Assembly (NCBI GenBank): GCA_947561395.2
Contig: OX387182.1
Location: 6,372,595 to 6,436,594, forward strand
Source of the DNA: Buxus sempervirens
Taxonomy: Eukaryota > Streptophyta > Magnoliopsida > Buxales > Buxaceae
Direction: 5' to 3'
Length of the DNA: 64,000 bases
The position numbers and the translations under genes were made by a program. Below the pieces are notes generated by a model. It was not told where the DNA came from, did not search any database, and saw only the letters and a list, made by a program, of their open reading frames with translations. The stretch's first letter is position 1. Each line of letters opens with the position of its first letter. Below are positions 21,340 through 35,185 of this stretch, in pieces.

Positions 21340-22038
21340 GTAAGTAGCGAATCCTAGTACTCTTTATTATCTGTGTATTGGAGTTTTATTTTCGTTTTTC
21401 TTTGTTGAATGATCTTATTTTGTTGTGGAATGGAATCCCTAATGTGGAATCTTCTTTCATCTTTCTGTTACGAACATGCAAGCTTTGTTTTCGTTGTTGT
21501 TTTTGTTTTTGTTTTACTATTGTTGTGAGTCTTGAGACTACTAGTTTGGATTTCTAGGGTTCTTTTTATTAATCTATCCAGAGTTTTGTTTATTCAGTAG
21601 AGATCTGGGGACATATTATGTTTAGAGGTTCATATTTGGTTAATTGGTTCAATGGTTGCGTCTACTTGAGTTCATAACTCACAATTAAAGTACGGTGTCT
21701 GTGTCAATCAGGCCATATTTTGGGATTTTCCATGAGTTGTGCTCTGTGTTGTTTATTTTGAATACTATAGTTTTTTCAACTGTTTTTGTTTTGATTTTTG
21801 ATTGTAATGATTTTGGTTATATTTCTGAGATTTTCATGATGTATGATCTGTGAAGCAATTTTATCAGCTCCAGTGTGTTGTGTTAGTAATGGATTTTGAA
21901 TTACTGCGATGTATTGGTTACTTTCTAATTTTATGATTTTCTTGTGCTTGAGATTCATTGGACTTGTAATATAGTCATTAGTGCGAACGCTGTATGACAG
22001 AAACATAACGCTTCCATTTCAGGAAACTGAGATTTTAG
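21195..22038 (+). promoter_or_regulatory. Three upstream ORFs in the SPY leader
   Basis: uORF1 is 21195-21221 (8 codons plus stop). uORF2 starts at 21303 and uORF3 at 21308 in another frame. Both run into the leader intron and, after splicing at 21339/22023, stop at 22023-22024 and 22036-22038, just before the main ATG at 22049. They would encode 12 and 15 residues. If the leader is transcribed as drawn, they should lower or tune SPY translation (inference). Confidence 0.5.
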
Positions 22039-22048
22039 TTTTGCTTAG

Positions 22049-22459
22049 ATGGCATGGACGGAGACAGAAGTTGGTAATGGAAAAGAAGGGGAGCCTATTG
22101 CAGATAATGGTTACTTGAGAGGAATAAGGCCTTCTGCCAGTACCAGCAGTTCTCCAGTCTATATATCTTCTTTAAAGAAGAGGTTTGAGGGGAAAGATGC
22201 TCTCTCGTATGCCAATATTCTTCGGTCCAGGAATAAATTTGTGGATGCTCTTGCACTCTACGAAAGTGTCCTGGAGAAGGACAATAAGAATGTTGAAGCT
22301 CATATCGGTAAAGGGATCTGCCTCCAGATGCAGAATATGGGGCGACTTGCTTTGGAGAGTTTCATGGAGGCAATTAAGCTGGATCCTCAGAATTCATGTG
22401 CTCTAACACACTGTGGCATTTTGTATAAAGATGAAGGTCGCTTGGTAGAGGCTGCTGAG
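22049..22459 (+). CDS. SPY: SPY coding exon 1 (residues 1-137)
   Basis: The exon itself begins at 22023 after TTTCAG; coding starts at the ATG at 22049. It encodes the variable lead and the first TPRs (SYANILRSRNKFVDALALYE, NVEAHIGKGICLQ). The donor is GAG/GTATGC. Confidence 0.95.
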
Positions 22460-25400
22460 GTATGCACAGTTCACACTACAGTTTGGTTATTGGTACTAAC
22501 AGAAACTATTCCGTGTTGTTCCTGATGGTTTTCTTAGTATATCATTCCAGAGATCTTTAGAGCAAATTTTGCACTTCCTAAGAATGAATTTCCCTCTCTC
22601 TAAATTGCTATTGTTGCAATTTTGCAAATGGGCATGATAAATTTTTCTTTCTTTTTATTTTGATGAATGATGAGATCTTATTGATTATTTTCAGAATCTA
22701 ATATTTGTGATGGAGAGCTTCATTTTAAGTAGACTTTTTTAGGAAAGTGCATACACCCAAGTGCAACAGAATATGGAGTTCGCAATTGATATCATCAATT
22801 TTTGTGCTTGAATTGGCATGTTATGGGTTTTTGTATTGTGAGTTTGTAAGTTATTTTGCTTTTAGATAATCTTCCAACTTGCAGAGAAAGTAAATTTTCA
22901 TTTGCTTCAACAAATAGAAACCATCCTGGGGCAGAATGAATGCATAATGATAGCCATTTCCACTATCTTGGATCAGTATACATAAAATTGGGAGGTTCTG
23001 CTTTTAGATATTCTTCCAAAGTGCAGAGAAAGTAGATCTTCATTTGCTTCAACCAAAAAAAAAAAAAAATCATCTTGCCAAAGGTGAAGAAAGAATGGGG
23101 ACACAAGAGATGCCTAATGATAGCCATTTCCACTATGTGGTTCAGTGTCCATAAAAGCATGAGCTGTTAGCAAGGATTTGCATGTTGATTTAGAGCTGGG
23201 TGCTCATATGATTGATATTTTATGCTAAAGATAAAAGGCAAATTTTTGCAGCAAGGTTAATCGGCTTGCTATGTTGTATAGAGAAAAATTCTGTACCAAA
23301 GAAATAACATGTTCATAGCATTACTGTGATAAAATCAGGAATGATAAGATGGATGTATGATAGGACTTGGAAGGTTTCGTTAGGTAATGAACCTATCCAA
23401 TAAAAAATAAATTACGTAAAAGGAAAGTATGTTAAGATGGTATGCACTTATAAAAGAGATACACTGGGAGGTACTTGTTAGAAGCTGAAAGAAGATTCAT
23501 GTTGAAAAATGTAAAAGGGCTAGAGGACAACTTAAAGTGGACTAAATGGGATATCTACAGTTAAACTGACAAATGATACGGGCTTGTGAAACAGATACAT
23601 GGGAAGGTGCTTTTTAGAAGTTAAAAGAAGGTTCCTATTGAAGGAACTAAAAAGGTTAGAGGACAACAGAAAGGGGACTGAATGGAGTATCTACAATTAA
23701 ACTGACAAAATTATCCTAATAGATATGGATGGTGAAATATGATTTGTTTTGCTGCCCTAAATTAGTCGGGAGAAGGTATGGTGTTGATGTTGTTATTGTT
23801 TATTGTTTTATCCATGTAAACCAGAAGTCTTGCAAGGGGGATTTGATTTTGCGCCTATTTATGTCCTTATTTCTGGAAATGTTGTTTATTATCCTCTTCA
23901 TGCTATGATATCATTCTTAACTTGGCAAAGACAAAGTATATTTCCAAACCAATGGATCTGCACTTGTATTGGCCTCAAAATTACCTGGTGAAGATTTAGT
24001 TGTGGGATGATTATGTAATAGGACGAGAAATTATAGTTCCAAGCTCGATCTAGGATATTGCATTTAGATTGGTCTTGAGATTACCTGGTGAAGATTTAGT
24101 TGTGAAATGATGATGTTCCAAATTGTTATCTTACTATTTTGTAAGCTTTTGTTGCATTTGCTGTTTTCTAGGCAAATGGCTTTGGTGATATAGCAAGAAA
24201 GAAATAGTTTGCAGATGCAGGTGGTAGCAAGAAAATATTTGCTAAGTACATAGTGTATCCTTTAGGTTTATCTTTGGTGGGGTGACTCACCCTTTCCTTT
24301 TCTATTCCACGTCTCTACAAACTCATTTCTAGGCCTTCAGCTTCTGTGTTTTGGCCCGGTTTAACACTGGACTAGTTTGGCATCTTCTTTACAAACGTGA
24401 TCTCTGGCCTATAGAGCTTGATTGATTAGCCTCATTTTCGAATTCTTTTTAAGGATGTCTTTTGAAACCATCTGCCCTAGACTTGTATTTGTTCTCCTAA
24501 CCCTTCCTGCACCTTCTCCACCAATTCCTTTTTTTCTAGTCCTTTGCAAGACAGAATCTCATATTGCACCTCCTTCTTTTGCATGTTCCTTCTTAATGGA
24601 TCTCATTCTCCATTTGGCGTCAAAGCCTTAATTTGGTCACAGTTTCCTAACCCTCCCTACACCTTTTCGACCAACTCCTTCTTTCTAGTACTTTTCAAGG
24701 TAGAATCTCAAATCTCACTTTCTTTTCATGTACCTTCTTTAGGGATCTCATTCTCTGCCTAGGGTCAGAGCCTTCTTTTGGACCACTCTACCATGAAAAA
24801 TCAATACTTTTGACCTACTGCAAAAGTGTATGCCTAATCACTAGCGTTGCTTCCCCACATTTGCATTATGTTAATGAGACAAGAAGAAGTTGGTAGACCA
24901 TTCTTTTCTCCATTGCGACATCACCTATGGTATGTCGTCTCATTTTACATAGTGGGTAGATATTATGTGTGTTGCACTAGCTATTGCCCTGGCAAATACA
25001 TTTCAATGGTCCTACTTGGGCATGGGAGTGACAATGAGGATATTATACTGCTTATTGTCCGATGCAGTTTTATGTTCTATATGAAGAATGCAGAATACAA
25101 TTATATTTGAGGGGCATAATTCTAGTGGAGGTAGTTTGATTGATTCCACCATGACACTAGTAGCTACTTGGGCATCAACTATGCAGGAGTTTCTTGGGGT
25201 CATTACGTTTTACATCATACACCATTGATAGGATGTCATCCATACATCCCCCTTATAGGAGTTTCATAGTGTGAGGTGGACACCACCCCCCCCCCTGATG
25301 GTAGCAGCATCACGCTTAATTTTTAGGGAAAATTATAGGAAATGCCTCCTTTTGAAGAGCATTTTCCTTTTAGGCATATATTACGAAGTATGAAGACTAG

Positions 25401-26322
25401 ACTTTCTTTTTCCAATGTTTTACCGGTAAGGCCTCACATGTTGGTTGCAAGCATTGAAACGGTCAAGTTATAAGCAAAAATAAACGAGATGCATACTAAC
25501 GTATCCTTCACTAGATTTGCAACTGAAATCAATGATACTAACTAGCATATCAATCAATAGATTGCAAGCAAATGCAATGATGGCTACAAGTGTAACCATC
25601 AGTGGGATACAAGCTAATCCATTGGTGATTGAAAGTGAGGACTTATCTCTAAAATAGTGGAAAGTGGGGGGCCTTACCTCTAAAATGGTGTTGACCTTAT
25701 TTGAAAAACATTGGAAAAATGAGGTATGCAGTGTTCATACTTAATATTAGAGGCCTAAAGGAAAAAGTCTCTCCAAGAAAGAATATTGGATACATACAGG
25801 TCTAGTACTAGCTGAAGCTGAAGAGAGTTTGGTACTTGTGAGAAAGTCGAGAATTGCTTCATCACTAATCTTCCCAAAAATGCAAGGAGGACCTTGAATA
25901 GAGGATGATTCTAACCAAAGGATAAAACACGGGGGCCAAGGAAGAGATAGCTTCCCCATGACTATGATGTTGAATGTTCACTCTGGGATTTATATCCCAT
26001 CAATTTCTATGTGCACCGTATTTAGTTGTGATGACTTTATGGCATAAAAACCCACTTTCTTCACCCCAAATCTCCGCAACCATATCTATAATAAGGTGGA
26101 GTTTTTGAGACGGAGATTGCCTAAACCCAAGCCCCCTGGCTTATACTAAGACACACCTTCACCCAACCCACTAGGTGATCCTTTCTACCAGCTCTACCCT
26201 CCCATAAAAGGTCTCTTTGGCACTTTTTAGTGCCTTGACCACTGTAATTAGGGCCCTAAAAATAATGAGGAAGTAGACTGGGAGGTTTGCTAAGGAGGCC
26301 TTGATCAATTTGATTTGCTCCG

Positions 26323-26362
<40 letters not shown>

Positions 26363-29300
26363 ACACAAAAAAAAAGAAGATCCAAAGATCCAAAGGTAGT
26401 TTTTTTTTCCCAATAGGATACATTTTTCCTACTTTTCTCCACACTATCAGATCCCAAAAACTGCTACCTCTTGGATTAGCACCTAATAGAAGACCAAGAT
26501 ATGTAATTTGTCTAGTATTGTGACTGGTACCCTAACTCCTGTGCACAATCCACCACTACCTACTTCTGAATGTGAATGTCTAACAACTTTAATTTCTGTA
26601 GGTTCACTCTAAGACCACCAAGCATCTCCAAACATTTGAGCACGCATTTTAACCCAAACATCTACTCCTTTGAGCTTCGAGGAGAATTAATGTATTATCT
26701 TTGAATTGCAAATATGACACGGAAAAGTTGGCCCTACTAATTTGTACCCCAATAAAGAAATTATACTTGTACCTAATAGAGAGTCATCTGCTCAAAACAT
26801 CACTCACCAATACGAAAAGGAAGGGAGAAAGAGAGTCTCCTTTATTAGGTGCCTAGGTTGTCAGGTCGAGTCTTGGCCCATATCCTATCTAGGGCTTCCC
26901 CTTGGCGCTTCTCCACGCAACCTTCTGTTTTGGGAACCGGTGTTAGAAAGGGTTGAAGAAAGGTTAGCGGCTTGGAAAAGGAATTACCTTTCCTTAGGGG
27001 GTAGAATTACTTTGATAAAGGCAGTCCTTGCCAATCTCCCGGTTTACTATATGTCGTTATTTAGGATGCCTAAGAGGGTGGTGGATTTAGTCAAAAAAAG
27101 CACAGAGGGACTTCTTGTTTGAAGGAAGGGAAGGCAAGAAAGTTCATTTGGTGGGGTGGAAGAAGGTGTGCTTGGGAAGGGAAAAAGGAGGGTTGGGTTT
27201 GGGCAATATTGTTCAACGAAATTCTTCTCTTCTTGCGAAATGGCTTTGGCGCTTTAGCATGGAAAAAGATAGCTTATGGTACCAAGTTATCACAAGCAAA
27301 TATGGTAGAGACAATAATGAGCGGGCAATCAACTTGAGAGCTCGTCCTTCAGGGGTATGCCCTTGGAAAGCCATCATGAGTCAGGCTTCCTCTTTTTACC
27401 CCCACATGACGCTAGTGGTTGGATCAGGTTCTTCTATTTGGTTTTGGCATGACATGTGGTGGGGTAGTTTTGCTTTGTCAAGTCAGTTTCCACGTCTATT
27501 TTCTTTGGCTCGTCATCCTAATGCTTCAGTTGCAGATACTATCCTCAATTCTTCAAATGGTAATTCATGGAATTTGCCTTTTAGGAGAGCCCTTAGACTA
27601 GTGGAACTAGAAGAAATATCTTCTCTCTTTGAATGCCTTAAAGAGGTATCTCTTGATCCATTAGGTGTTGATAAGGTCATTTGGTTCATTACTCCTTCTG
27701 GGACATTCTCTTGTAAATCTTTTTTCAGCAAAGTATGTCAAAACCCCTCATGCCCTAGGCCTTCTTTCTTAGTAGCAAGATTAAGGAAGCCTAAGGTCCC
27801 CCCTAAGGTTAAGGCCTTTTTGTGGACAGCTCTGTTGTATAAAATTAACACGATTGATCGACTCCAAAGAAGATGGAAATCGATGTCATTATCACCGCAA
27901 CCGTATCGCAGGTGTGCATTATGTGTATGAGGGCAAGAGAGAGCATTGATCACTTATTTGTACAGTGTCCATTCGTTGCTGATATTTGGATGCGACTTTT
28001 TCGGATGATTGGGGTTTCATATGGGTGCTTCCTGAGTCGCTAGGAGCATGTTTTGCTCAGTGGAGGATTAGTGGTCTGGAAAGGGATGGTACCATCATTT
28101 ATAGCCTTCTGTTTCATGCAGTAGTATGGCATGTCTGGTTGGAGCGGAATTCTAGGATCTTTCAGGATGTGTGCAGGTCGGTGGATCGAGTTTTGATACC
28201 ATTATGGTTTCCGTCACATCATGGGCTTCGGTTATTAATGAGCTCCACGACTTGGCATCATTAGAGATTTTGGGTGTTTGGAGAGGGTGGCGCCAGTTGG
28301 ATTCTGCGTCTAGGGGACTAGTGTCGGGCCGCTTGAGTTCTCAGTAGGACAGTTATGGGATCGTTACCCTCATTTCCTTTCATTATGTGCTTGAGGAGTT
28401 GGGTGGTGGCGGAATTGCTTGTTTCATCACTATGCTAGGTGTTCACAAAGGAATTAGTGGGATTGTTAGTGGGTCTGTAAAGTAGTGTGGATTGTTGTGT
28501 TGGTCAGAAGCATACTTGTAGATTTTTACTTTAATCAATATATAGCATATACCATTAATCATCAAAAAAAAAAAAAAAAAGAAGGAAACTGTCACACCAT
28601 AGCTCCATTGAAGATGAAGGAGGACATGATCTTAAGACTGCCCCCCCACTATCCACTTGCACCATTTGTCCTCAAACCCTTTCCATCTCATCGTAGAATT
28701 CAGAAATTCCCATCCAACCTGATCAAAAGCCTTTTTGATATTAAGTTTACGTGCTAATCCCGACCTATCCCTCCTAAAACAATCCTCCACACACTCGTTG
28801 GCTGTGAGGACGCTAGCCAAGATTTGCCTACCTTTCACAAAGGCGCTTTGATTTACCGGAAGTAATGGGCCAATCACTTCTTTCAATTTTAAGGATAGCA
28901 CTTTTGCTATTATTTTATGCAAAACAAGTTATTAGCTTGATGGATTGAAAATCTTTAATTTCAAGCACTCCTTTACATTTGGGAATTAGGCAAACTGGCA
29001 AAGGAATGTAGCATTTGTAGCTCTATTAGGTGTTCCAAACTCATTAAATTCTTTGTAAACCTTTACGAGATCCTTTCCTACTACACCCCAACACTCTTGG
29101 AAGGAATCAGTTGATTCCTTCCTCCGTGCTTTGTGATTCACCTTAACCTTAAAACAAACCTTTGATTTGAAGTATCTAGAAAGAATTTAGAAGTAGAAAT
29201 TGAAGAAAACTTGAAAACCCAAGTTGGAAAGGTGCGAAATGGGGTTTTGGAGCTCAAAATGTTGCTGAAGTCATGACATTTCGAGCTCCAGGTCGATTTA

Positions 29301-32300
29301 AATTGATTAATAAGTCACACGTGAAATTCACGTGCGACTTTTTCCCTGAAGTCACCAAAATTTCAGCAACATTTCGGCAACTTCAGGGAATGATCAAGAT
29401 GTCGTTTTCCAAGGTGGTTTCGTGCCTCTACCTTGGAAAATTGTGACATTTCGCCGTAATGTCTCGAAATTGTAAACCTTGCCTTCAACTACCACTATCT
29501 TGTTCCTTCTCACATCGTTGGTTTGTGTTTAGCGTGGAAAAACCATCTCAATATACTTGCCCAAACCTTTTCTCTTGTTGAGGTAGTTCCTGGACTCTGA
29601 GATTTTTTCATTTGTTTTCTTTTCTTTCTTGATTTTTCATGAACCTATCCCAACGTCTTTCTAGGTATTGTGTGGAGCATTGAACTGAGGCGGAACTTGC
29701 TGGACTGGGAAGTTAATAGCCATGAAGCATTATTAAAGGTATTGTATAGCAGGACAGTAGGGCAAGAAGAAGATACAAGAAGTTGGATACATAGCAAGTC
29801 TGGTTTGTTCTCAGTAAAGGAGGCTTTTGATCACCTACACTGTTCAGGCTTGGAGTAAAAGGTGTTTAAACATATTTGGTCAAACATCATTCCAAGCAAA
29901 GTGGCATTCTTCATGTGGAGAGCAGCCTTTGATAAGATATTGACAGTGGACCACTTGAAGAATAGGGGGTGGCAACTTCCTAACAGGTGCATCATATTTA
30001 AAGTAGAAGAAGAAAATGTAGCCCAGTTGTTACTGCATTGCAGAGGTACTACAAGGTTGTGTGGGGCTACTTTCCAAAGGCTAAAAATAGAGTGGGTACA
30101 TCCTAAGGAATTTAGACTAGCTCTAGAAGCATGGAGATGGAGAAAAGGTAAAACATGTGGTGACATCAGCTGGAACTTGGCTCCTGCAGCAATTGCCTAT
30201 GTAATATGGGCTGAAAGGAGCAGGAGAATTTTTAAGAATTCGGAAAGCAAAGTGTCAACATTGGAGCGAGCTGTTTTGAGGTTGATGCATAGTTGGTTGC
30301 TAGGCCAACCAGCAGGAGTTAACTTTCCCATTGAGGACTTCTTGTTATGTAATTGTTTTTATGATCTGAATGGAGGGGTGTGAAGGGTGTTGGTAGAGTC
30401 TTTCCTATTCTAGATGTTATTTCTGTGATAAATCAGTAGTAGTATCTATGTACTGGTACACAGTTTGTGTACCTGTATAAACTCTTAGTAATATATATAA
30501 TATCCATTTCTTACTGATAAAAAAAAAGAAGCCATCTTTCTAGGTTATACTCATCCTGCAAATTTGTTTCTTTTCAGTTGCCCAATGTTCTTTTTAGAAA
30601 TTCAGAAACAACTTAAGGTGATTCATGATTTATCCTCTTTTTGCATGTCTTTGTCTTATCAGCTCCTAGTGCAAAATTGCAAATAACGATGCTGATTTTC
30701 CGGCTAGGAGTAGTTGCAATTTATAATGGCCGCAGTTAGAAGAGGGGCATTCTGTGGAGAAATCCTCTTTTGTAGTTCCCATCTTTGTGTTATTGTTGTT
30801 TTTTCTTTTTCTTTTTTTGTAATTCTCCTTTATGGTTGTGTTATTCTGTTTCTTTTTGTAGAATTTCTTGTAGTCAGTGGTCAAAATGAATAGGGATGCT
30901 TGTAGAATTATTATTATTTAATGTCATTGCAAAATTGATGCTGGTTTTCTTAAAAGAATGGTTTTCGATAATACTCAAAAGATTACTTTGGTTTACAATT
31001 TTTAGTTAATGAAAACACTGAAATGTAAAGTATACCCTTTTTGAGTCTATTCTTAGGCTTCTGACTGCATACTAGGAAATCTAAAGGACAATGGCACTTT
31101 CATTGTAAAAGTTCTTGTGCCTTGAACTATTTTATGTTGAAATTAGTCTTCTATTTTATCAGTAATTGCTCTTACCTGTACTCTGGCTCGCAATTTTTCT
31201 CAGTATGGACTAAATGACTTGTTCATATTGTGTCCTTGACTTGCAACAGTCACATCACAAAGCTTTAAGAGCAGATCCTTCATACAAACCAGCTGCAGAA
31301 TGCCTAGCTATTGTATTAACAGATCTTGGAACAAGTTTAAAACTTGCTGGCAACACACAGGAGGGAATACAGAAGTACTATGAAGCTCTTAAAATAGATC
31401 CCCATTATGCTGTAATGTCATAATCTTTGTCATCCTTTTTAATTTATGCAGATTGTGTGTATTCTGTTGCTTGTTTTGTTTGATTTATATATTTTTGCTT
31501 TCTGATATGTTGTGTTTGTAAATGCAGCCTGCATATTATAATTTAGGGGTTGTTTATTCTGAGATGATGCAATATGATATGGCCCTTAGTTGCTATGAAA
31601 AGGCAGCACTAGAGAGGCCTATGTATGCTGAAGCATATTGCAATATGGGTGTCATCTATAAAAACCGTGGGGACTTAGATGCTGCTATTGCTTGCTATGA
31701 AAGGTAGGTTGCTAAAAAGACATCTGTACTTCTTGGGACCTTCCTTTCTTTTGGGTCATGTTTTCTGACATTCTATCTTCATTGATGCTATCTTGGCTGG
31801 TGTGTTTTTCTCTTAGATGTTTGGCTGTGTCTCCAAACTTCGAGATTGCGAAGAATAACATGGCAATAGCTTTGACAGACTTGGGAACAAAGGTGGTTTG
31901 TGATTGCATTGTATTATCTCTCATCGTCATCTGCTATTATATAACGATGTTATTGTATTGGTCCTTGAGAAGTATTCTACACAGAGATGTTATTTATTAA
32001 AGGAATACCTGTTATATAAAACTCGATATAAAACTTTATTTATCTGTGCTTTATATTGGTTGTTTGCTAATTCATTAGTAATATTGATTGGTTAAAGTTG
32101 ATGCAGTGACTGTAGCCTGTTAAAAAGGAAATAGTAATTAATAGTCAAAGGGGACTATCTCTTGCATCATTTACTCTCTGGAGAATATTGATAAATCATA
32201 TACAAGTGTACTTGTCTTGGAGCATCACAAATATGTATATTTTAAAAATTAGAATTTCCTTTTGAATGCCTAAAAAGGGTGAATAAGCTAGTGTGGATCC

Positions 32301-35149
32301 TACCAAAGCAGGGCCTTGAGAGTGGTGGCAAAGGGCCTGCCTTTGGCACCTTTTTTTTCCTTAAAGTGGTTGTTCTCATACTCAAATGCATTTTTTTTTA
32401 TGCTGGAGGCTGAAAGTTTTTACTTTCACACAAAGTGACACTCAGATTTGAGCCTTCATGCATGCGTCCTAACAGAAAACAATATATTCTATAAAAAATT
32501 GTGCTTAATTTGTTAATACTTCACCAATCAGGGACAAATTTCAGTCATCCATTATTGATATGTGATTGATAATTTTAATCAGGTAGCTTTGTTGTATTGA
32601 TATTGGAATTATTGGGAATTCAGAGGATCCATGGGAATCATCTTGTCCTTCAAAACTTCTGTGTGGAACTTGGGCCTTTTTACTACTACAATTTTTGGTG
32701 TATGTATTAGTTTGCACCTAAGTTCTGGTCTTAAAACCTTCATGGTTTCTCAACGAGTTACTTGCCTCTCTTTTTTTCTCTCTCTTTTCCTAAGTATTCT
32801 TTGATCTCAAGATACAACCTTGTGTAGAAGTATGTGTTCAGGACTTACAAACTAAATTTTATGTAAAGAATATGGTTTTCTGTTATTGCTTTTATAAGCC
32901 ATCATGTGTGGTAAACTTGATTTTCTCTTTACTTCCAATTTAAATGCATGTTTGCCCTACTGCAGAGCTCTTCTATCGTCTTGTTTGCATAAGATGACCT
33001 GATTACCGTGTATCATTTTTTTTATTACTCTCTTTGAATGTTATTAGACCCACTCAGTGAACTACAAAGCACTTTGGTGTGTATTTTTGCTTAAAAAATA
33101 TATGTACGCATGTTTTTCCTTAAAACTTGGCTAAAGCATAGCGGCCACCTAATTTTCTTCTTCCATTTAGAGGTTTCGTTCATTTTTTTTTCTTTTTCTA
33201 ATTCTACATTCAGTAATATGCCTGCTCAGGTTAAATTGGAGGGAGATATCAACCAAGGTGTAGAATATTACAAGAAGGCTTTGTACTACAACTGGCATTA
33301 TGCTGATGCAATGTATAATCTTGGTGTTGCTTATGGTGAAATGCTCAAGTTTGACATGGTAAATGATGAGAACATTATGTCCTTTTTCCTCTCTCTCTCT
33401 CTCTCTCTCTCGCTCTCGCTCTCGCTCTATGTTTGGCTGTGTCTGTGTCTGTGTCATTCTCTACAGTCAATGGAAAGATTGAACTTTATATAATGTGCTT
33501 TCATCTGTTGAATGGTGTTACTCTTTTATTATGTTAATTAGGGAAATATTTTCCACTTTTACATGCATGATATGGCCTTTCAATTTTTGTTTGACTTGGT
33601 CTCTAAAGCCATAATTGTAAAATCTCTTTCTTTCAAGGCAATTGTGTTTTATGAACTTGCATTTCACTTCAATCCCCAATGTGCGGAGGCATGCAACAAT
33701 TTAGGTGTAATATACAAAGACAGGGACAACCTTGACAAAGCGGTTGAATGTTACCAGGCAAGTGATTCTATGTTTAGTACTTATAAATGCTATGTTTTTT
33801 TATGGCTATATTATTCTCATGCTTTCATGATCTCAAGTTTTGTGATCTTTATTGCATGTGGCTGTGACAATTCTCAAAATTTTGCAGATGGCTTTATCAA
33901 TAAAACCAAACTTTTCTCAGTCATTAAATAATCTTGGTGTTGTCTACACTGTCCAGGTTAATTATTATCTTATCTGTTCAATTATATTACAGATTCATAT
34001 TTTTTATATTTTTACTAACCAGTCTCTTCGTGGCTGTAGGGTAAAATGGATGCCGCAGCAAGCATGATTGAAAAAGCTATCATTGCAAATCCCACATATG
34101 CAGAAGCATATAATAACTTAGGTGGTTTCCCTTTCTACAATTTCTCTCCCTCTCCCTGTAAAATACACACATGTATGTACTTGTGTGTGCATGTTTGTGT
34201 TTTGATTTTGTAACTGTTTTATATCTTCTTTGTAATTATTTTCTAGCATGATAAGTGCTTCTTAATCAACATGTGAGATGTCTCCCACTGACATCATATT
34301 TTCATAGTTCTGCATTGGTTGGAGCATGGAGAAATACGCACTGTAGTTACCTGTGGTCGTAATACGACTCAGCTTGTTAACTGTTCATGCTATTTTGAGT
34401 ATGTTTCTTGCTATGAAGTTCGCAATTTTGATTTGTTGAAAGTTGATGGAGAATCATGGGTTGATGCTGGTCATGTATTCAAGATAGTGCAGTTAATTTC
34501 CTATCTCAATGACAAGTGTGTTAGGAATTCGACGTGATTCCTAGAGATCGTGAGAAACAAAGAGAACAATAGAAAGAATCAAACAAGAAATTAGACACTA
34601 AGATTTTACGTGGTTCACCCCAGAATAGGGCTACGTCCACGGCCTTTGGTACTGTTTTACTATAATCTCAGAATGGTCGAAGCTTACAAGGATAGAACAA
34701 TACAAAGGGAGATATAACCCTAATACAATGGAAATACCCGCCAGCTGTGGCTGGGTGTCTAGTATGATCAGGCTCCACACAACTCAACAAAGTGGGTTTT
34801 GGGTGAGAGTAATGATGCTTAAATCAATGGAATGCAGAGATGTCATAAGAGCATGGTGTGGATGAGTGAAATACTATGTGCCATCTTTTTTTGCCAGCCA
34901 AGAAGCCAATGATAGGATTTTATTGGGGATGGAGCATTGAACTTTTTCTCAATAGAAGCTGAAAGAATCCATGAGAAGACACACCTAAATAAGATTTTAT
35001 TGGGAATAGAGTATTGAACTTTTTCTCAATAGAAGCTGAAAGAATCCATGAGAAGACCCATAGGTGTGTCAAGAATCATAGGCTGAGAAACATGCATCAA
35101 GCTGGAGAAAAATATATTTATATTTTTTGATGAATAACAAGAGAGTATA

Positions 35150-35185
<36 letters not shown>

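Noticed and set aside
33110-33493. 127-codon open frame covering SPY exon 5
   Set aside because: Only 33230-33358 matches SPY. The rest is intron with a T-rich acceptor tract and a CT microsatellite read through.
34560-34800. Possible copia-type LTR fragment (ACGTGGTTCACCCC...CTACGTCCACGG)
   Set aside because: Only a word-level resemblance to common plant repeats; no ends, primer site or coding could be found.
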